Counted from the first letter of the stretch, positions 25,752-35,807 are shown. The stretch: 64,000 bases of DNA from Crossiella sp. S99.2 (GCF_023094165.1 NZ_JALMDK010000011.1:124001-188000), one strand, 5' to 3'. Made by a program: numbers and translations. Notes: generated by a model not told the origin, from the sequence alone.

Positions 25752-28556
25752 TCACTCGTAGCCGTTGATGTGCAGGGACAGCTGCCGCAGGTGACCGACG
25801 TCGGTGCGGACGTTGTCCACCACCTTCACCGTCCACACGCCGTCCGCGGTGCCGCGCAGCGTCGGCGACAGCGGCGACACCGGCCGCCAGGTGCCGGTGA
25901 ACGGCGCCTGACCCGGGGTGACCCCGCTGAACGGCTGAGCAGCGCCGTCGTCGAAGACGACCTGGCAGAGGTTGTTGCCACTGCCGCCCTGCCGCTGGAA
26001 CAGCGTGATGACCTGGCCGGATGGCGAGGTCAGGGTGCCGACCAGATCGCCGACATAGGTGTGGCTGATGCCGGCGGTGGTCGAGCCCTCGGCGGCCGAG
26101 CAGTCGGTGCCGTCCACCGAGAAGGTGACCTTGGAGGCCCGGCCCACGCCGGTCACCGGGATGGTGACCGAGACCCCGGCCGAATCGCCGTCCGGGATCG
26201 CGACCGCGTCACCGGCGTAGGCGAAGTTCTTCGCCACCGCCGAGGGCTGGCCGATCGGGATGCTCAGCGAGGTCACCGTCGGCGACAACGAACCGGCGAA
26301 GGTCACCCGCGCCGAGATCACCACCGGATCCCCGATCAGGTGCGTGGCGGGCACCGAGATGGAGAACTGGTTGAGCCCGGTCTGCCCGGCCTCGATGGTG
26401 CCGTAGTTCTTGGTGCGCGGCGCGATGGTCACGCCCGGCGTGGTCGCGGTCAGCGCCACGCTGACCGAGGCCGCGGTGCCGTCACCGTTGTTGAGCACCG
26501 GCAGGAACAGCGAGGCGCTCTCCCCCGGCTCCAGCCAGGCGTCGCCGTCACCGCTGGTCGGGCTGACCGTCGGGGACTGGGCGACCGCCCTGGGCTGCGG
26601 GCTGGCCCCGGTGTAGGCCAGCACCTTGTCGGTGAGCACGATGCCCGCACCGGCGCGGTTGTCCACGCCGGGCGCGCCGATGTCCACCGCGGTGCTGGTC
26701 AGCGCCTGCCGCACGTCCGCGGCGGGCAGGCCCGGGTTGCCGGAGAGGATCAGGCCGGCGATGGCGGCGGCGTGCGGCGCGGAGGCCGAGGTGCCGTAGA
26801 ACGGGCTGAACCCGGGGGTCTTGGTGACCACGCCGTCCGCGGCGGTCAGGTCCGGCTTCTGCCGCACCTCGCCCTCGGGCGCGGACACCGGGGTGCCGTC
26901 GGCGTTGAAGAACACCCGGCGCGGACCGTCGGAGCTGAAGCGCTCCAGCTTGGCGGTGCCGTCGAAGACACCCGGGTAGGGGCCGGCCGGGTTGGCCGGG
27001 TCGCCGATCTCGCCACCGGTGAACGCCTTGGCCGCGGGGGCCGCGGCCACGCTGAAGGCGTTCTTCGCCGCGGAGTGGCCACGGGTCACTCCGGAGGTGG
27101 CGAAGCCCTTGAACCCGTCGGCGTCCTTGAACCGGCCGCGCAGCACCGACAGCGAGAGGTACTTGTCCTCACCGCGGTACTTGACCACGGCCAGCCGCTG
27201 ACCGCCCGCGGTGGTGTCCACCCGCTCGTACGGGCTCTGCAGACCGTCCTGCACGCCCTGGCTGAGGCTGACCACATCCCCGTTGGCGTTCAACAGGTAC
27301 AGGTCGTAGTCGTTGGTGGAGCGCAGCAGCGGGTCGGCCCAGAACAGGGTGACCGGCTTGGCGCCCGAGCCAGCCGACATCGGGTTGATGATCTGCGTCC
27401 CGGCGCCGGGGTCGAAGTCGTGCGCGGTGCCGACGAACCGGCCGATGCCCTTGCCGGAGTCGACGAACTTGCCCTCCCAGTGCCCGGAGGTGCCGTCGGC
27501 GAGGTTGCCCTCGTTGCCCGCGGAGGAGAAGAACAGCGCGCCGTTGGCGGTCACGTCGTTGACCGCGGCGGCGATGATGCCGTCCTGGAACGGGGATTCG
27601 TTGAAGTAGAGGACATCGTCCACGATGACGTCGCACTTGAGGTCGAAGCGCAGCTTGCGGATGTTGTCGGCGAAGCTGGCGTCGCCGTTGAAGGCGGTGG
27701 CGAAACCGAGGGTGGCGCCGGGTGCGACGTCGTGCAGGATCTCCAGCATCGCCGTGCCCTCGTCGCCGTCGCCCTCCTGACCGGCGAGGACGTCGACCGC
27801 GGGCAGTTCGCCCTGGGACCGCAGCGCGGCCAGGGAATCCACGCCGTCGGACATGGCGCACAGCTTGACGCCGACGCCGCTGATCTTGAAGTCGCGGCGG
27901 GCGGTGTCCGCGGCGTGCACCCGGTCACCCTCGGAGGTGATCGCGGCGACGCCGGCCCGCTGCTGCTTGGCGGCCAGGGCGGCGCGGGTCTGCTCGGCGA
28001 TCCGCTTGCTCCGCGCTTCCTTGCTCTCACTGGATTTCGGCGCGCCGGCGCGGGCGGTCATCGCCTCACTGGCCGGTTCGATCTGCCGGACGTCCCCGCG
28101 CGCGGCCAGCCTGGCCAGCGAGGACAGCGGCAGTTCGGCCCGCACGGTGCGGGTGTCCGGGGAGACGTGCCGGAGCACGCCGCCGAGCTTGCGGACCTCG
28201 CCGGTGAGGTCGTCGGACACCTGGTCCGCCCGGATCTCCACCAGCACGGATCCGTTGCCCGCCACCGCGATCCCGGTGTTCAGCTCCGGGGTCGCGGTCA
28301 GCAGCGAGCGGTCCTGGCGGAGCCGCTGCTCCACCACCAGTCGACTGTCCACTTTGGACTCAGCCTTGGACTGGGTCGCCTTGACCCGTTGCAAGGTGTT
28401 GATCTGCCGCGCGGTCCGCTCGGACAGGCCCCCGTTGTCAGCGGGGTTGCCAGGCGCCGCCACGGCGGGTGTCACGGCGCCCAGTGCCGCTGTCAGACAG
28501 GTTGCCCCAGCCACCACGACGGTGGTCAGCCGGGATGGACGTAACCGTGTTCGCAC
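25752..28556 (-). CDS. Large secreted S8/S53-like serine protease with P domain
   Basis: 934 residues from GTG 28556 (GGAGGG upstream). Order: signal peptide (1-34), charged N-terminal prodomain (~40-220), catalytic domain (~225-610) with a beta insert (~365-480), CARDB-like repeat region (GDGDAWLEPGESA), and a C-terminal proprotein-convertase P domain ending HLRQLSLHINGYE. Asp237 (AMSDGVD), Asn348 (SSAGNEG) and Ser590 (YGTSASAPHAAA) match subtilase residues. The catalytic-His position reads DEGTAM, with Glu266 instead of His, as in the S53-like branch. Paralogous to the protease at 30355-33018. Confidence 0.9.
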   Translation of the reverse strand: MRTRLRPSRLTTVVVAGATCLTAALGAVTPAVAAPGNPADNGGLSERTARQINTLQRVKATQSKAESKVDSRLVVEQRLRQDRSLLTATPELNTGIAVAGNGSVLVEIRADQVSDDLTGEVRKLGGVLRHVSPDTRTVRAELPLSSLARLAARGDVRQIEPASEAMTARAGAPKSSESKEARSKRIAEQTRAALAAKQQRAGVAAITSEGDRVHAADTARRDFKISGVGVKLCAMSDGVDSLAALRSQGELPAVDVLAGQEGDGDEGTAMLEILHDVAPGATLGFATAFNGDASFADNIRKLRFDLKCDVIVDDVLYFNESPFQDGIIAAAVNDVTANGALFFSSAGNEGNLADGTSGHWEGKFVDSGKGIGRFVGTAHDFDPGAGTQIINPMSAGSGAKPVTLFWADPLLRSTNDYDLYLLNANGDVVSLSQGVQDGLQSPYERVDTTAGGQRLAVVKYRGEDKYLSLSVLRGRFKDADGFKGFATSGVTRGHSAAKNAFSVAAAPAAKAFTGGEIGDPANPAGPYPGVFDGTAKLERFSSDGPRRVFFNADGTPVSAPEGEVRQKPDLTAADGVVTKTPGFSPFYGTSASAPHAAAIAGLILSGNPGLPAADVRQALTSTAVDIGAPGVDNRAGAGIVLTDKVLAYTGASPQPRAVAQSPTVSPTSGDGDAWLEPGESASLFLPVLNNGDGTAASVSVALTATTPGVTIAPRTKNYGTIEAGQTGLNQFSISVPATHLIGDPVVISARVTFAGSLSPTVTSLSIPIGQPSAVAKNFAYAGDAVAIPDGDSAGVSVTIPVTGVGRASKVTFSVDGTDCSAAEGSTTAGISHTYVGDLVGTLTSPSGQVITLFQRQGGSGNNLCQVVFDDGAAQPFSGVTPGQAPFTGTWRPVSPLSPTLRGTADGVWTVKVVDNVRTDVGHLRQLSLHINGYE

Positions 28557-28800
28557 GCGCCCTCCACGTGTTGTGCGTGCCCCGACACACGCGTCGATCA
28601 CCGGGATCCCCGGCTGATCGGTAAACGTACGGTCACGAAAGCCACTGGTCAGCAGCCGTTCGGGGGAAGTACCACCGGGTGAGACAACAACTCTTACTTG
28701 CACGCTTCGTAACGTTTGCCTGGTGGACAAGACCCGGTCCACGGTGTCAACCCGCAAAGTTCCGCCCAACGGCGGAAAGCACTGCTGCTACCGTCCGAAC

Positions 28801-29763
28801 ATGAGTGACGCGGTGCCGATCATCGACCTCACGCCCTGGTTCCACGGCGATACCGCCGCCCGCCGTGCGGTGGCTCAGCGGGTGGACATCGCCCTGCAAC
28901 GATCAGGTTTCCTGCTCATCACCGGACACGGCGTGCCGGAGGCATTGCGGGACAACGTACGCGCCGCGGCCAAGGAGTTCTTCGCCCTCCCGGCGGAGAC
29001 CAAACGGCGCTACGCGGTCAAGGTCGGCGAACACGGCTGGCTGCCGCCGGGCGCGGAGGCCAACTCCTACGCCGAGGGCGCCGAATCGCCACCGGATCTC
29101 AAGGAGAGCTACTCGGTCGGCGCGGACCAGTCCACCGGGAACCCGGAGCTGGACCGGGAATGGTTCGCGCCCAACGTCTGGCCCGCCGAGACACCCGCGT
29201 TGCAGGCCCTCGCCGAGGAGTACCTCGGGCACATGCGTCGGCTGGCCGACGAGTTGCTGGTGCTGTGCGCGGTGGCCCTGGACCTGGCGCCGGACTTCTT
29301 TTCCGGCCAGGCAACGCATCCCTCGTACACGATGAACATCAACTGGTACCCGCCACTGTCCACTGTGGGCACTCCGGCGCCCGGCCAGTTCCGGATCGGC
29401 GCGCACACCGACTTCGGCACGGTGACCATCCTGGACCGCCAGCACGGCGTCGGCGGCCTGCAGGTGCACACCCTGGACGGCGACTGGGTCAACGCGCCGT
29501 TCGACCCGGCCGCGTTCACCGTCAACATCGGCGACCTGCTGGCCCGCTGGACCGGCGACCGCTGGCGCTCCACCCGGCACCGGGTGCTGCCGCCGGATGC
29601 CAGCGCGCCGGATGAGGAACTGATCTCGCTGATCTACTTCTACGAGACCGATCCGGACGCCCGGATCTCCTCCCTCGGCCCGCCGATCGGCAAGGTGGAC
29701 TACCCGGAGGTGCGGGCCGCGGACTATTTGCGGGCGAAGCTGGACGCCATCACCATGGACTGA
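28801..29763 (+). CDS. Isopenicillin-N-synthase-like 2OG-Fe(II) dioxygenase
   Basis: 320 residues from ATG 28801. N-terminal DIOX_N-type segment (VPIIDLTPWF, RSGFLLITGHGVP) and a C-terminal 2OG-Fe(II) domain with iron ligands His202 and Asp204 (GAHTDFGTVTIL) and His260 (STRHRVLPP). The family includes plant-type and bacterial oxidases acting on small molecules; the substrate is unknown. The 244-bp divergent gap to the protease gene holds both promoters. Followed 21 bp later by a DUF3558-like lipoprotein gene. Confidence 0.9.
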   Translation: MSDAVPIIDLTPWFHGDTAARRAVAQRVDIALQRSGFLLITGHGVPEALRDNVRAAAKEFFALPAETKRRYAVKVGEHGWLPPGAEANSYAEGAESPPDLKESYSVGADQSTGNPELDREWFAPNVWPAETPALQALAEEYLGHMRRLADELLVLCAVALDLAPDFFSGQATHPSYTMNINWYPPLSTVGTPAPGQFRIGAHTDFGTVTILDRQHGVGGLQVHTLDGDWVNAPFDPAAFTVNIGDLLARWTGDRWRSTRHRVLPPDASAPDEELISLIYFYETDPDARISSLGPPIGKVDYPEVRAADYLRAKLDAITMD

Positions 29764-29784
29764 CTCGCGCGAGGAGGCGGCACC

Positions 29785-30342
29785 ATGCGCAGCGCCATCC
29801 CGATCGTCCTGACCGCGCTGGCCCTGCTGGCCACCGGCTGCGGCGGCGGCACGCCCGGCCCCGGCAGCGCGACCGCCGCGCCGCCGAGCACCGCGGTGCC
29901 CCAGCGGCCGCGGGATGTCGCCGCGCACACCGTGCCCGCCTGCGAGCTGCTGACCTCGGCGCAACAGGGCGAGTTCCGGGTCTCCCGGATCGAACCGGGG
30001 CCGACCGACGGATCGCAGGACCCGTGGTGCGCCTACGTGGTCGGTCCGGCCGGGCACCGGTTCGTGCTGACCCCGTGGGCCGGCGCCGGGATCGAGAGCT
30101 GGCTGGGCATCTCCAGCGCGAAGGCGGCGCTGATCGGGGTCGCCGGATTCCCGGCCGCGCGGGTGAGTTCGGTGGCCGGTCGCGGCGCGCCGTGCGGGGT
30201 GCACATCAGCGTGGCCGAGGGCAGGACCCTGGCCGTGACCGGCACCGCGACCCGGCCGGGCATCGGCGAGGACGAGCTGTGCGGACTGACCGAACGGATG
30301 GCCGGGGCAGCGCTGGCCACCGCGCTGTCCCGGGCCCGTTAG
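29785..30342 (+). CDS. DUF3558-like lipoprotein
   Basis: 185 residues. The signal peptide ends in the lipobox LLATGC, so Cys20 would be lipidated, then a Gly/Ala/Pro-rich linker. The domain starts VPACELLTSAQQGEF with conserved Cys and has paired Cys later (WCAYV, APCGVH, ELCGLTERM), as in DUF3558. Function unknown; surface-exposed. Likely co-transcribed with the 2OG dioxygenase. It ends 12 bp before the convergent protease gene end. Confidence 0.82.
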   Translation: MRSAIPIVLTALALLATGCGGGTPGPGSATAAPPSTAVPQRPRDVAAHTVPACELLTSAQQGEFRVSRIEPGPTDGSQDPWCAYVVGPAGHRFVLTPWAGAGIESWLGISSAKAALIGVAGFPAARVSSVAGRGAPCGVHISVAEGRTLAVTGTATRPGIGEDELCGLTERMAGAALATALSRAR

Positions 30343-30354
30343 ACCTGGCGGTGC

Positions 30355-33018
30355 TCACCTTGGCGGGTCGGCGTATCCGGTGAACTCCAGCCGCACCGAC
30401 CGGACCGCGCCGGTGTCCGCGGCGGCCAGATCGGCCACGGTGAACTTCCAGGTGCCGTCCACCGGTTCGTGGCCGAGCGGGCCGAGTGGTGTGACGGGCC
30501 GCCAGCGGCCGGTGAACGGGGCTTCGGTGTCCACCGCCGAGGAGAACAACCGGTGCGCCGCGTCGTCGAAGACCGCCTGACACAGGTTGTCGCCCATGCC
30601 GCCGCCGCGCTCGAACAGCGTGACGGTGGCCCCCGACGGCGCGGTGAGGGTGCCGACGAGGTCGGCGACGAAGGTGTGCGCGATACCGGGATCGGTCTCG
30701 CAGGCACCGCCGTCCACCGCGAACCGCACGCTGGAGGCCCGGCCGACCCCGCGCACCTCGATCGGCACGGTGACCCCGGCCGGGTTCGCGTCCGGGATCG
30801 GCGCCGGGGCGCCGGTGTGGCGGAACTGCCGCACGTCCTTGGCCGGTTCGCCCACCATCAGCGTGAACTCGCCGCTGACCGGCGAGAGCGCGCCGGCGAA
30901 CCGCACGGTCACCGCCACCCGCAACGGCAGCCCGACCGGATGGGTGCGCGGCACCTCGACCACCACCTCCGACGTGGCCTGCTCCCCCGCCGCGACCGGG
31001 GGATAGGTCACCTCGCTCCGGGACAGCACGATCCCGGGCGTGGCACTGGTGACCCCGGCCCGCACCTCGGTGGCGGTGCCGTCGCCGAGGTTGCGCACCG
31101 GCAGCTGGAGGGTGGCCGACTCCCCCGGTTCCAGGAATTCGTCGCCGTCGCCGCTGATCGGCCAGGCCTTGGGCTGGCGCGGCACCACCTTGGGTTGCGG
31201 GGTGGCGCCGGTGGCGGCCAGCAGCCGGTCCGCCTGCACGAGGCCGTGCCCGGCGCGTGGATCGGGGCCGGGTTCGGCGAGGTCCAGCGCGGTGCGGAAC
31301 ATCGCCTGCCGGACCTGCGCCGCCGGCATGCCGGGGTTGCCGGAGAGCACCAGCGCGGCCATCGCGGCGGCGTGCGGGGCCGAGGCCGAGGTGCCGAAGA
31401 ACGGGCTGAAACCGGGGGTGGCGGTCTGCACGCCATCGGCCGCGGTGAGGTCGGGTTTGAGCCGGTTCTCGGCGCTGGGCCTGCCATCGGGGGTGAAGAA
31501 CATCCGGCGTGGGCCGTCGGAGCTGAACCGCTCCAACCTGCTGGTGGCGGTGAACAGTTCCGGGTAGGGGCCGCCGGGGTTGGGCGGGTCACCGACTTCG
31601 AGCACTCCGCTCCACGGCTTGGCTGCCGGGGTGGCTGCCACGCTGACCGCGTCCTTGGCTGCGGAGTGACCGCGGGTGACTCCGGTGGTGGCAAAGGGTT
31701 TCAGGCCAGCCGAGGCGGTGAACCGGCCGCGCAGCACCGACACGCCGAGGTAGCGGTCCGCGCCGCGGTACTTCACCACCGCCAGCCGTCCGCCACCGTA
31801 GCCGACGTCGGCCCGCTCGTACGGATCCTGTCTGCCGTCCTGGATGTTCTGGCTGAACCCGACCACATCGCCGTTGCTGTTGAACAGGTACAGGTCGTAG
31901 TCGTTGTCCGAGCGGCCCAGCGGATCGGCCCAGAACAGCGTGGCTGGGCGGCCGCCGGAGCCCTGGGACAGCGGGTTGAGCACCTGCGTCGCCGAGCCGG
32001 GGTCGAAGTCGTGCGCGGTGCCCGCGAACTTGCCGATGGTGCGGCCCGAGTCGACGAAGTTCCCTTCCCAGTGCCCGGCGGTGCCCTCGGCGAGGTTGCC
32101 CTCGTTGCCGGCGGAGGAGAAGAACAGCGCGCCGTCGGCGGTGACGTCGTTGACCGCCCTGGCGATGATCCCGTCCTGGAATGGGGATTCGTTGAAGTAC
32201 AGGACGTCGTCCACGATCACGTCGCACTTCAGCTGGAACCGCAGCGCCCGGATGTTGTCGGCGAAACTGGCGTCGCCGTTGAACGCGGTGGCGAAGCCCA
32301 GCTCCGCCTTGGGCGCCAGGTCGTGCAGGATCTCCAGCATGGCCGAGCCCTCGTCACCGGCCCCGGCCTGCCCGGGCAGCACGTCCACCGCGGGCAGTTC
32401 ACCGACGGCCTGGAGAGCGGGCACCGAGTGGATGCCGTCGGAGAGCGCGCAGATCTTGACCCCGGTCCCGTTGACCCGGAACCGTTCCCGCGCGGTGTCC
32501 ACCGCGTGCGTGCGCACCCCCTCCGACCGGATCGGCTCGGCGGCGCGGGCGGTCCACGCCTCACCGGAGGGTTCGATCCGGCTCACCTCGGGCCGCGCGG
32601 CCAGGGTGAGCAGCCGGTCGCGGGGCACTTCTGCCCGTACGGTGCCGTTTTTCGCTGACTGGTAACGGATTCCGGCGCCCAGCGCGGCAAGCAGGTCCGG
32701 CCGGATCTCGCTGACCCGGAGGTCGACCAGCAGCGCGCCGGGCTTGGTCTCGGTGATGCCGGTGCGCACCGCGGGCAACGCGGCCGCGAGCGATCGGTCC
32801 GCGCGCAACCGGTTGTCCAGCAGCAGTCTGCTGTCCAACTTTTGTTCCACTGTGGACAGTCCGCGCTTGACCTCGGCCAGCGCGCTGATCTGGTCCCAGG
32901 TGCGCTGCTGGGGACCCGGTTCCACCGCGGCGGCGGGCGCGGCGGAACCGAGCAGTAGCGCGATCAGCAAGGGGGCCAAGGGTTTTCGGGCAGGACGAAA
33001 CAGATCGGTGGCGTTCAC
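30355..33018 (-). CDS. Large secreted S8/S53-like serine protease, second paralog
   Basis: 887 residues, close paralog of the 25752-28556 protein in the same domain order: signal peptide, prodomain, catalytic domain, CARDB-like region, P domain. It shares long near-identical blocks such as GFATAFNGDASFADNIR and VDDVLYFNESPFQDG. Catalytic Asp in ICALSDGIHS, Asn in SSAGNEG and Ser in FGTSASAPHAAA are present. The His position again reads GDEGSAM with Glu. The prodomain is shorter than in the other copy. The two lie on the same strand, separated by two plus-strand genes. Confidence 0.9.
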   Translation of the reverse strand: MNATDLFRPARKPLAPLLIALLLGSAAPAAAVEPGPQQRTWDQISALAEVKRGLSTVEQKLDSRLLLDNRLRADRSLAAALPAVRTGITETKPGALLVDLRVSEIRPDLLAALGAGIRYQSAKNGTVRAEVPRDRLLTLAARPEVSRIEPSGEAWTARAAEPIRSEGVRTHAVDTARERFRVNGTGVKICALSDGIHSVPALQAVGELPAVDVLPGQAGAGDEGSAMLEILHDLAPKAELGFATAFNGDASFADNIRALRFQLKCDVIVDDVLYFNESPFQDGIIARAVNDVTADGALFFSSAGNEGNLAEGTAGHWEGNFVDSGRTIGKFAGTAHDFDPGSATQVLNPLSQGSGGRPATLFWADPLGRSDNDYDLYLFNSNGDVVGFSQNIQDGRQDPYERADVGYGGGRLAVVKYRGADRYLGVSVLRGRFTASAGLKPFATTGVTRGHSAAKDAVSVAATPAAKPWSGVLEVGDPPNPGGPYPELFTATSRLERFSSDGPRRMFFTPDGRPSAENRLKPDLTAADGVQTATPGFSPFFGTSASAPHAAAMAALVLSGNPGMPAAQVRQAMFRTALDLAEPGPDPRAGHGLVQADRLLAATGATPQPKVVPRQPKAWPISGDGDEFLEPGESATLQLPVRNLGDGTATEVRAGVTSATPGIVLSRSEVTYPPVAAGEQATSEVVVEVPRTHPVGLPLRVAVTVRFAGALSPVSGEFTLMVGEPAKDVRQFRHTGAPAPIPDANPAGVTVPIEVRGVGRASSVRFAVDGGACETDPGIAHTFVADLVGTLTAPSGATVTLFERGGGMGDNLCQAVFDDAAHRLFSSAVDTEAPFTGRWRPVTPLGPLGHEPVDGTWKFTVADLAAADTGAVRSVRLEFTGYADPPR

Positions 33019-33172
33019 CAGGAACTCCCGGGATGGATTCGTCGAGTGACCTCAACGTAGAACCCGTCCCGGGTCGACACGACCGCCAGCCGCCGCGCGG
33101 AATTCGTCCGAAATACCGCGCCAGCACGAACAGCCGCACAAACGACACCGCGCGGCCGGGTGCGGTGCGCCG

Positions 33173-34747
33173 CTAGAGCACGAAGGCGTCCGTCCACAGC
33201 TGCCCGGTGCGCCCGGACAGCGCCTCCAGCATGGCCACCGCCTGCGAATCGGTCAGTGAGGCGACAAAATCCACCACCGCCCGCCCGCGAGCCAGTCGAC
33301 GCAGCGAGTCCCGGCCCTCCGGCAGTTCACCGGTGGCCCCGGCCAGCACCTGCGGCCGGGTCCGGGCCAGCTCGGTGTACTCCCCCTGCGCCAGCTCCAC
33401 CAGGTCGTTGAGCCTGCGCGGCAGCCGGGAGCGCTCGTAGCGGTCGCTGAGCCACTGGTCCAGGGCCTCGACGAGGGAGGTCAGCAGCCGGGCCTGGCCA
33501 CGCTGGTGCAGGGCCAGGTCCGGGCGGCCCAGCACGAAGCGGTGGTGCACGAACTTGAGCACCTGCACCTCGTGCCACTGGTCCGGGGCCAGTGCCACGT
33601 GCGCGGTGCGGGTGGTGGGTTCGGCGAGCATGGTGACGCCCTCGACCAGGCGGGCGGTCCAGCGCACCGAGAAGTCCGCGACCAGCTGCTCCGCCTCGAC
33701 CGAGCCGTCGAAGGGGGTGGAGAGCAGGCCGTCGACCAGGTCCCGGCGCACCCTGGCCACCGCGGCGGCGAACGCCTCGTCGTCGACCACCCAACCGTCC
33801 TTCTGGTGCAGTCGGCGGCGCAGCAATTCGAGGGACCGGCCGGGGCGGCGGGTCTGCGCGTGCAGGTCGGCGCGGCTCATCCCGGCCAGGTCGAGCTGCT
33901 CGCGCTGCCAGACGTCGAGTTCGGCGGCCACCGTGGCGTGTTGCAGCACGCCGACCCGGTGGAAGTCCTCCAGGTCGTGGATGGCGTAGGCGATGTCGTC
34001 GGCGGTGTCCATCACCGAGGCCTCGACGCTCTGCTGCCAGTCCGGGATCCGGCCCTGGAAGGGCAGCCGGGCCTGCAGCATGTCGTCGATCTCGGAGACG
34101 TAGACGGAGAACTTGGCCGAGCCGGTGCCCGGCGCGTCCGCGGGCTCACCGGCGCCGCGCGGGGGCTGCGGCATGGTGCGCGGGTGCGGATCCGGATGGG
34201 ACAGCCGGGTCCACGGGTACTTCAGCATCGCCGCGCGCACCGCCACGGTCAGGTCCAGGCCGACCGCGGCCGGGCCGCGCACATCGGTGGTGGTGACGAT
34301 GCGGAAGGACTGGGCGTTGCCCTCGAACCCGTCCGGCAGGCCGAGCCGGTGCCGGGCGAGGCGGTCCAGGACCTGTTCGCCGAGGTGGCCGAAGGGCGGG
34401 TGGCCCAGGTCGTGCGCGAGCGCGGCGGCCTCCACCACGTCCGGTTCGCAGCCGCCGAGCTTGTCCACCAGGTCGGCGTGGAAGGGATTGCGGCGCAGGC
34501 GTTCGGCGATCGCGCGGGCCACCTGGGCGACCTTGATGCTGTGCGTGAGCCGGTTGTGCACCAGCAGGCCGGAGCCGGACGGGCTGATCACCTGGGTGAC
34601 ACCGCCGAGGCGGGCGAAGAACGGGCTGGCCGCGACCCGGTCCCGGTCCACCCGGAACGGGCTGGCGGCCAGGTCCAGTGCCGCGGGAACGGTGCCCTGG
34701 TCTCCGGAGCGGCGGAGCGCTCGCGCGTCGGTGGCGTGATCGTGCAT
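33173..34747 (-). CDS. dNTP triphosphohydrolase (dGTPase family)
   Basis: 524 residues. The HD-domain metal site is clear: VHNRLTHSIKVAQVARAI, then AALAHDLGHPPFGHLGE with the HD pair, and DTADDIAYAIHDLED downstream. These define the dGTPase-like family that removes triphosphate from dNTPs. The length fits the large actinobacterial form. Cytoplasmic nucleotide-pool control or phage defence by dNTP depletion are both known roles of the family; nothing here argues for defence. Divergent from an SDR gene. Confidence 0.92.
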   Translation of the reverse strand: MHDHATDARALRRSGDQGTVPAALDLAASPFRVDRDRVAASPFFARLGGVTQVISPSGSGLLVHNRLTHSIKVAQVARAIAERLRRNPFHADLVDKLGGCEPDVVEAAALAHDLGHPPFGHLGEQVLDRLARHRLGLPDGFEGNAQSFRIVTTTDVRGPAAVGLDLTVAVRAAMLKYPWTRLSHPDPHPRTMPQPPRGAGEPADAPGTGSAKFSVYVSEIDDMLQARLPFQGRIPDWQQSVEASVMDTADDIAYAIHDLEDFHRVGVLQHATVAAELDVWQREQLDLAGMSRADLHAQTRRPGRSLELLRRRLHQKDGWVVDDEAFAAAVARVRRDLVDGLLSTPFDGSVEAEQLVADFSVRWTARLVEGVTMLAEPTTRTAHVALAPDQWHEVQVLKFVHHRFVLGRPDLALHQRGQARLLTSLVEALDQWLSDRYERSRLPRRLNDLVELAQGEYTELARTRPQVLAGATGELPEGRDSLRRLARGRAVVDFVASLTDSQAVAMLEALSGRTGQLWTDAFVL

Positions 34748-34878
34748 GCGACGACGGTAGACGCTCGGTGGCCGGTTCGCCCCGTTGTATGGGCGCAGCG
34801 GCTGATCGGATTGGGCTCACCGGGTCGAACAGCCTTGCAGACCTGGTATTTCGTCAATTCTTGGCGGATTCTCGATCT

Positions 34879-35583
34879 ATGGAGCTGAGCGGAGCGCGGA
34901 TTCTCGTGGTGGGTGCCACCGGTGTCCTCGGTGGCCGGATCAGCCGTGGGCTGGCCGACCGGGGCGCGAAACTCGCGCTGGCCGGACGTGATCGCCGAAA
35001 ACTCATCGCGCTGGCCCGCGAACTCGGCGGCTGTCAGTACAAACGCTTCGACGCCTACGACGTCGAGGGCTGTCCCTGGCTGGTGCGCGATGCCCATCAG
35101 GTGCTCGGCGGGCTGCAGGGGGTGGTGGTGTGCTCGGGCATCGTGGCCTTCGGCACCGCCGAGAACACCCACGATGTGGTCTCCGAGCAGCTCTTCGCGG
35201 TCAACACCCTGGCGCCGATCGCCATCCTGCGCACGGCGTTGCCGGTGCTGCACCGGGGTTCGGCGATCGCGGCGATCACCGGCGTGGAGTCCGACCGGCC
35301 TGCCGCCGAACTGGCCACCTACTCGGCCAGCAAGGCCGCGCTGTCGGCCTGGCTGGCCGCGGTGCGCGAGGAGCAACGGCCGCGCGGGGTCACCGTGCTG
35401 GACGCGAAACTGCCGCACGTGGACACCGGCATGGGTGAGCGCGCGGCCGCGGGTCGCCGGCCGAACCGGTTGGGGCGTGGCGCGGATCCGCAGTACGTGG
35501 TGGATCGGATGCTGGACGCGCTGGCCGGCGGAGCCGAGGAGATCCGGGTAGGGCCGGACGGCCGGACTTTGGAAGCGGCGTAG
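34879..35583 (+). CDS. SDR-family oxidoreductase
   Basis: 234 residues from ATG 34879. Cofactor loop VVGATGVLGGRIS near the N-terminus, ending strand 2 with AGRDRRK, an NADP-type basic residue set. VVCSGIVAF corresponds to the NAG motif, and ATYSASKAALSAW holds the Tyr-x-x-x-Lys pair. The C-terminal region is short. Substrate unknown. It precedes the LPMO regulatory region by about 100 bp. Confidence 0.85.
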   Translation: MELSGARILVVGATGVLGGRISRGLADRGAKLALAGRDRRKLIALARELGGCQYKRFDAYDVEGCPWLVRDAHQVLGGLQGVVVCSGIVAFGTAENTHDVVSEQLFAVNTLAPIAILRTALPVLHRGSAIAAITGVESDRPAAELATYSASKAALSAWLAAVREEQRPRGVTVLDAKLPHVDTGMGERAAAGRRPNRLGRGADPQYVVDRMLDALAGGAEEIRVGPDGRTLEAA

Positions 35584-35687
35584 CGCACTCCAGGCATCCG
35601 ACGGGTGGATCACCCGGTGACGGCAAGTCACCAACCGGTTCACCCGTCTGTCGTATGTCGACTCATCCCAACGTTTGCCAAGATGAA

Positions 35688-35703
35688 TCTGGTCTAGACC
35701 ACA
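35688..35703 (+). promoter_or_regulatory. DasR-responsive element (dre) upstream of the LPMO gene
   Basis: TCTGGTCTAGACCACA contains the perfect 12-bp palindrome TGGTCTAGACCA, the core of the DasR operator AGTGGTCTAGACCACT. It lies 105 bp before the LPMO start. DasR is the GntR-type N-acetylglucosamine-responsive repressor of chitin and GlcNAc genes in actinomycetes. Confidence 0.8.
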
Positions 35704-35807
35704 CCTGGCGAACGTTGATTCCACTTCGCCGCCGCCACGGTCCGCACGCAGGGCCGCACAACCTCGGAATCTTCCGTTCAGTCGCCTCCACCCTGTGAAG
35801 GAGAGAC

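Noticed and set aside
25770..28544. Open frame of over 900 codons opposite the first large protease gene
   Set aside because: It mirrors the protease coding sequence and shows compositional bias of a shadow frame; no start context or domain.
33173..34747. dGTPase-family gene as an antiphage dNTP-depletion system
   Set aside because: No defence genes are adjacent and the family is a common housekeeping enzyme; no evidence for defence.
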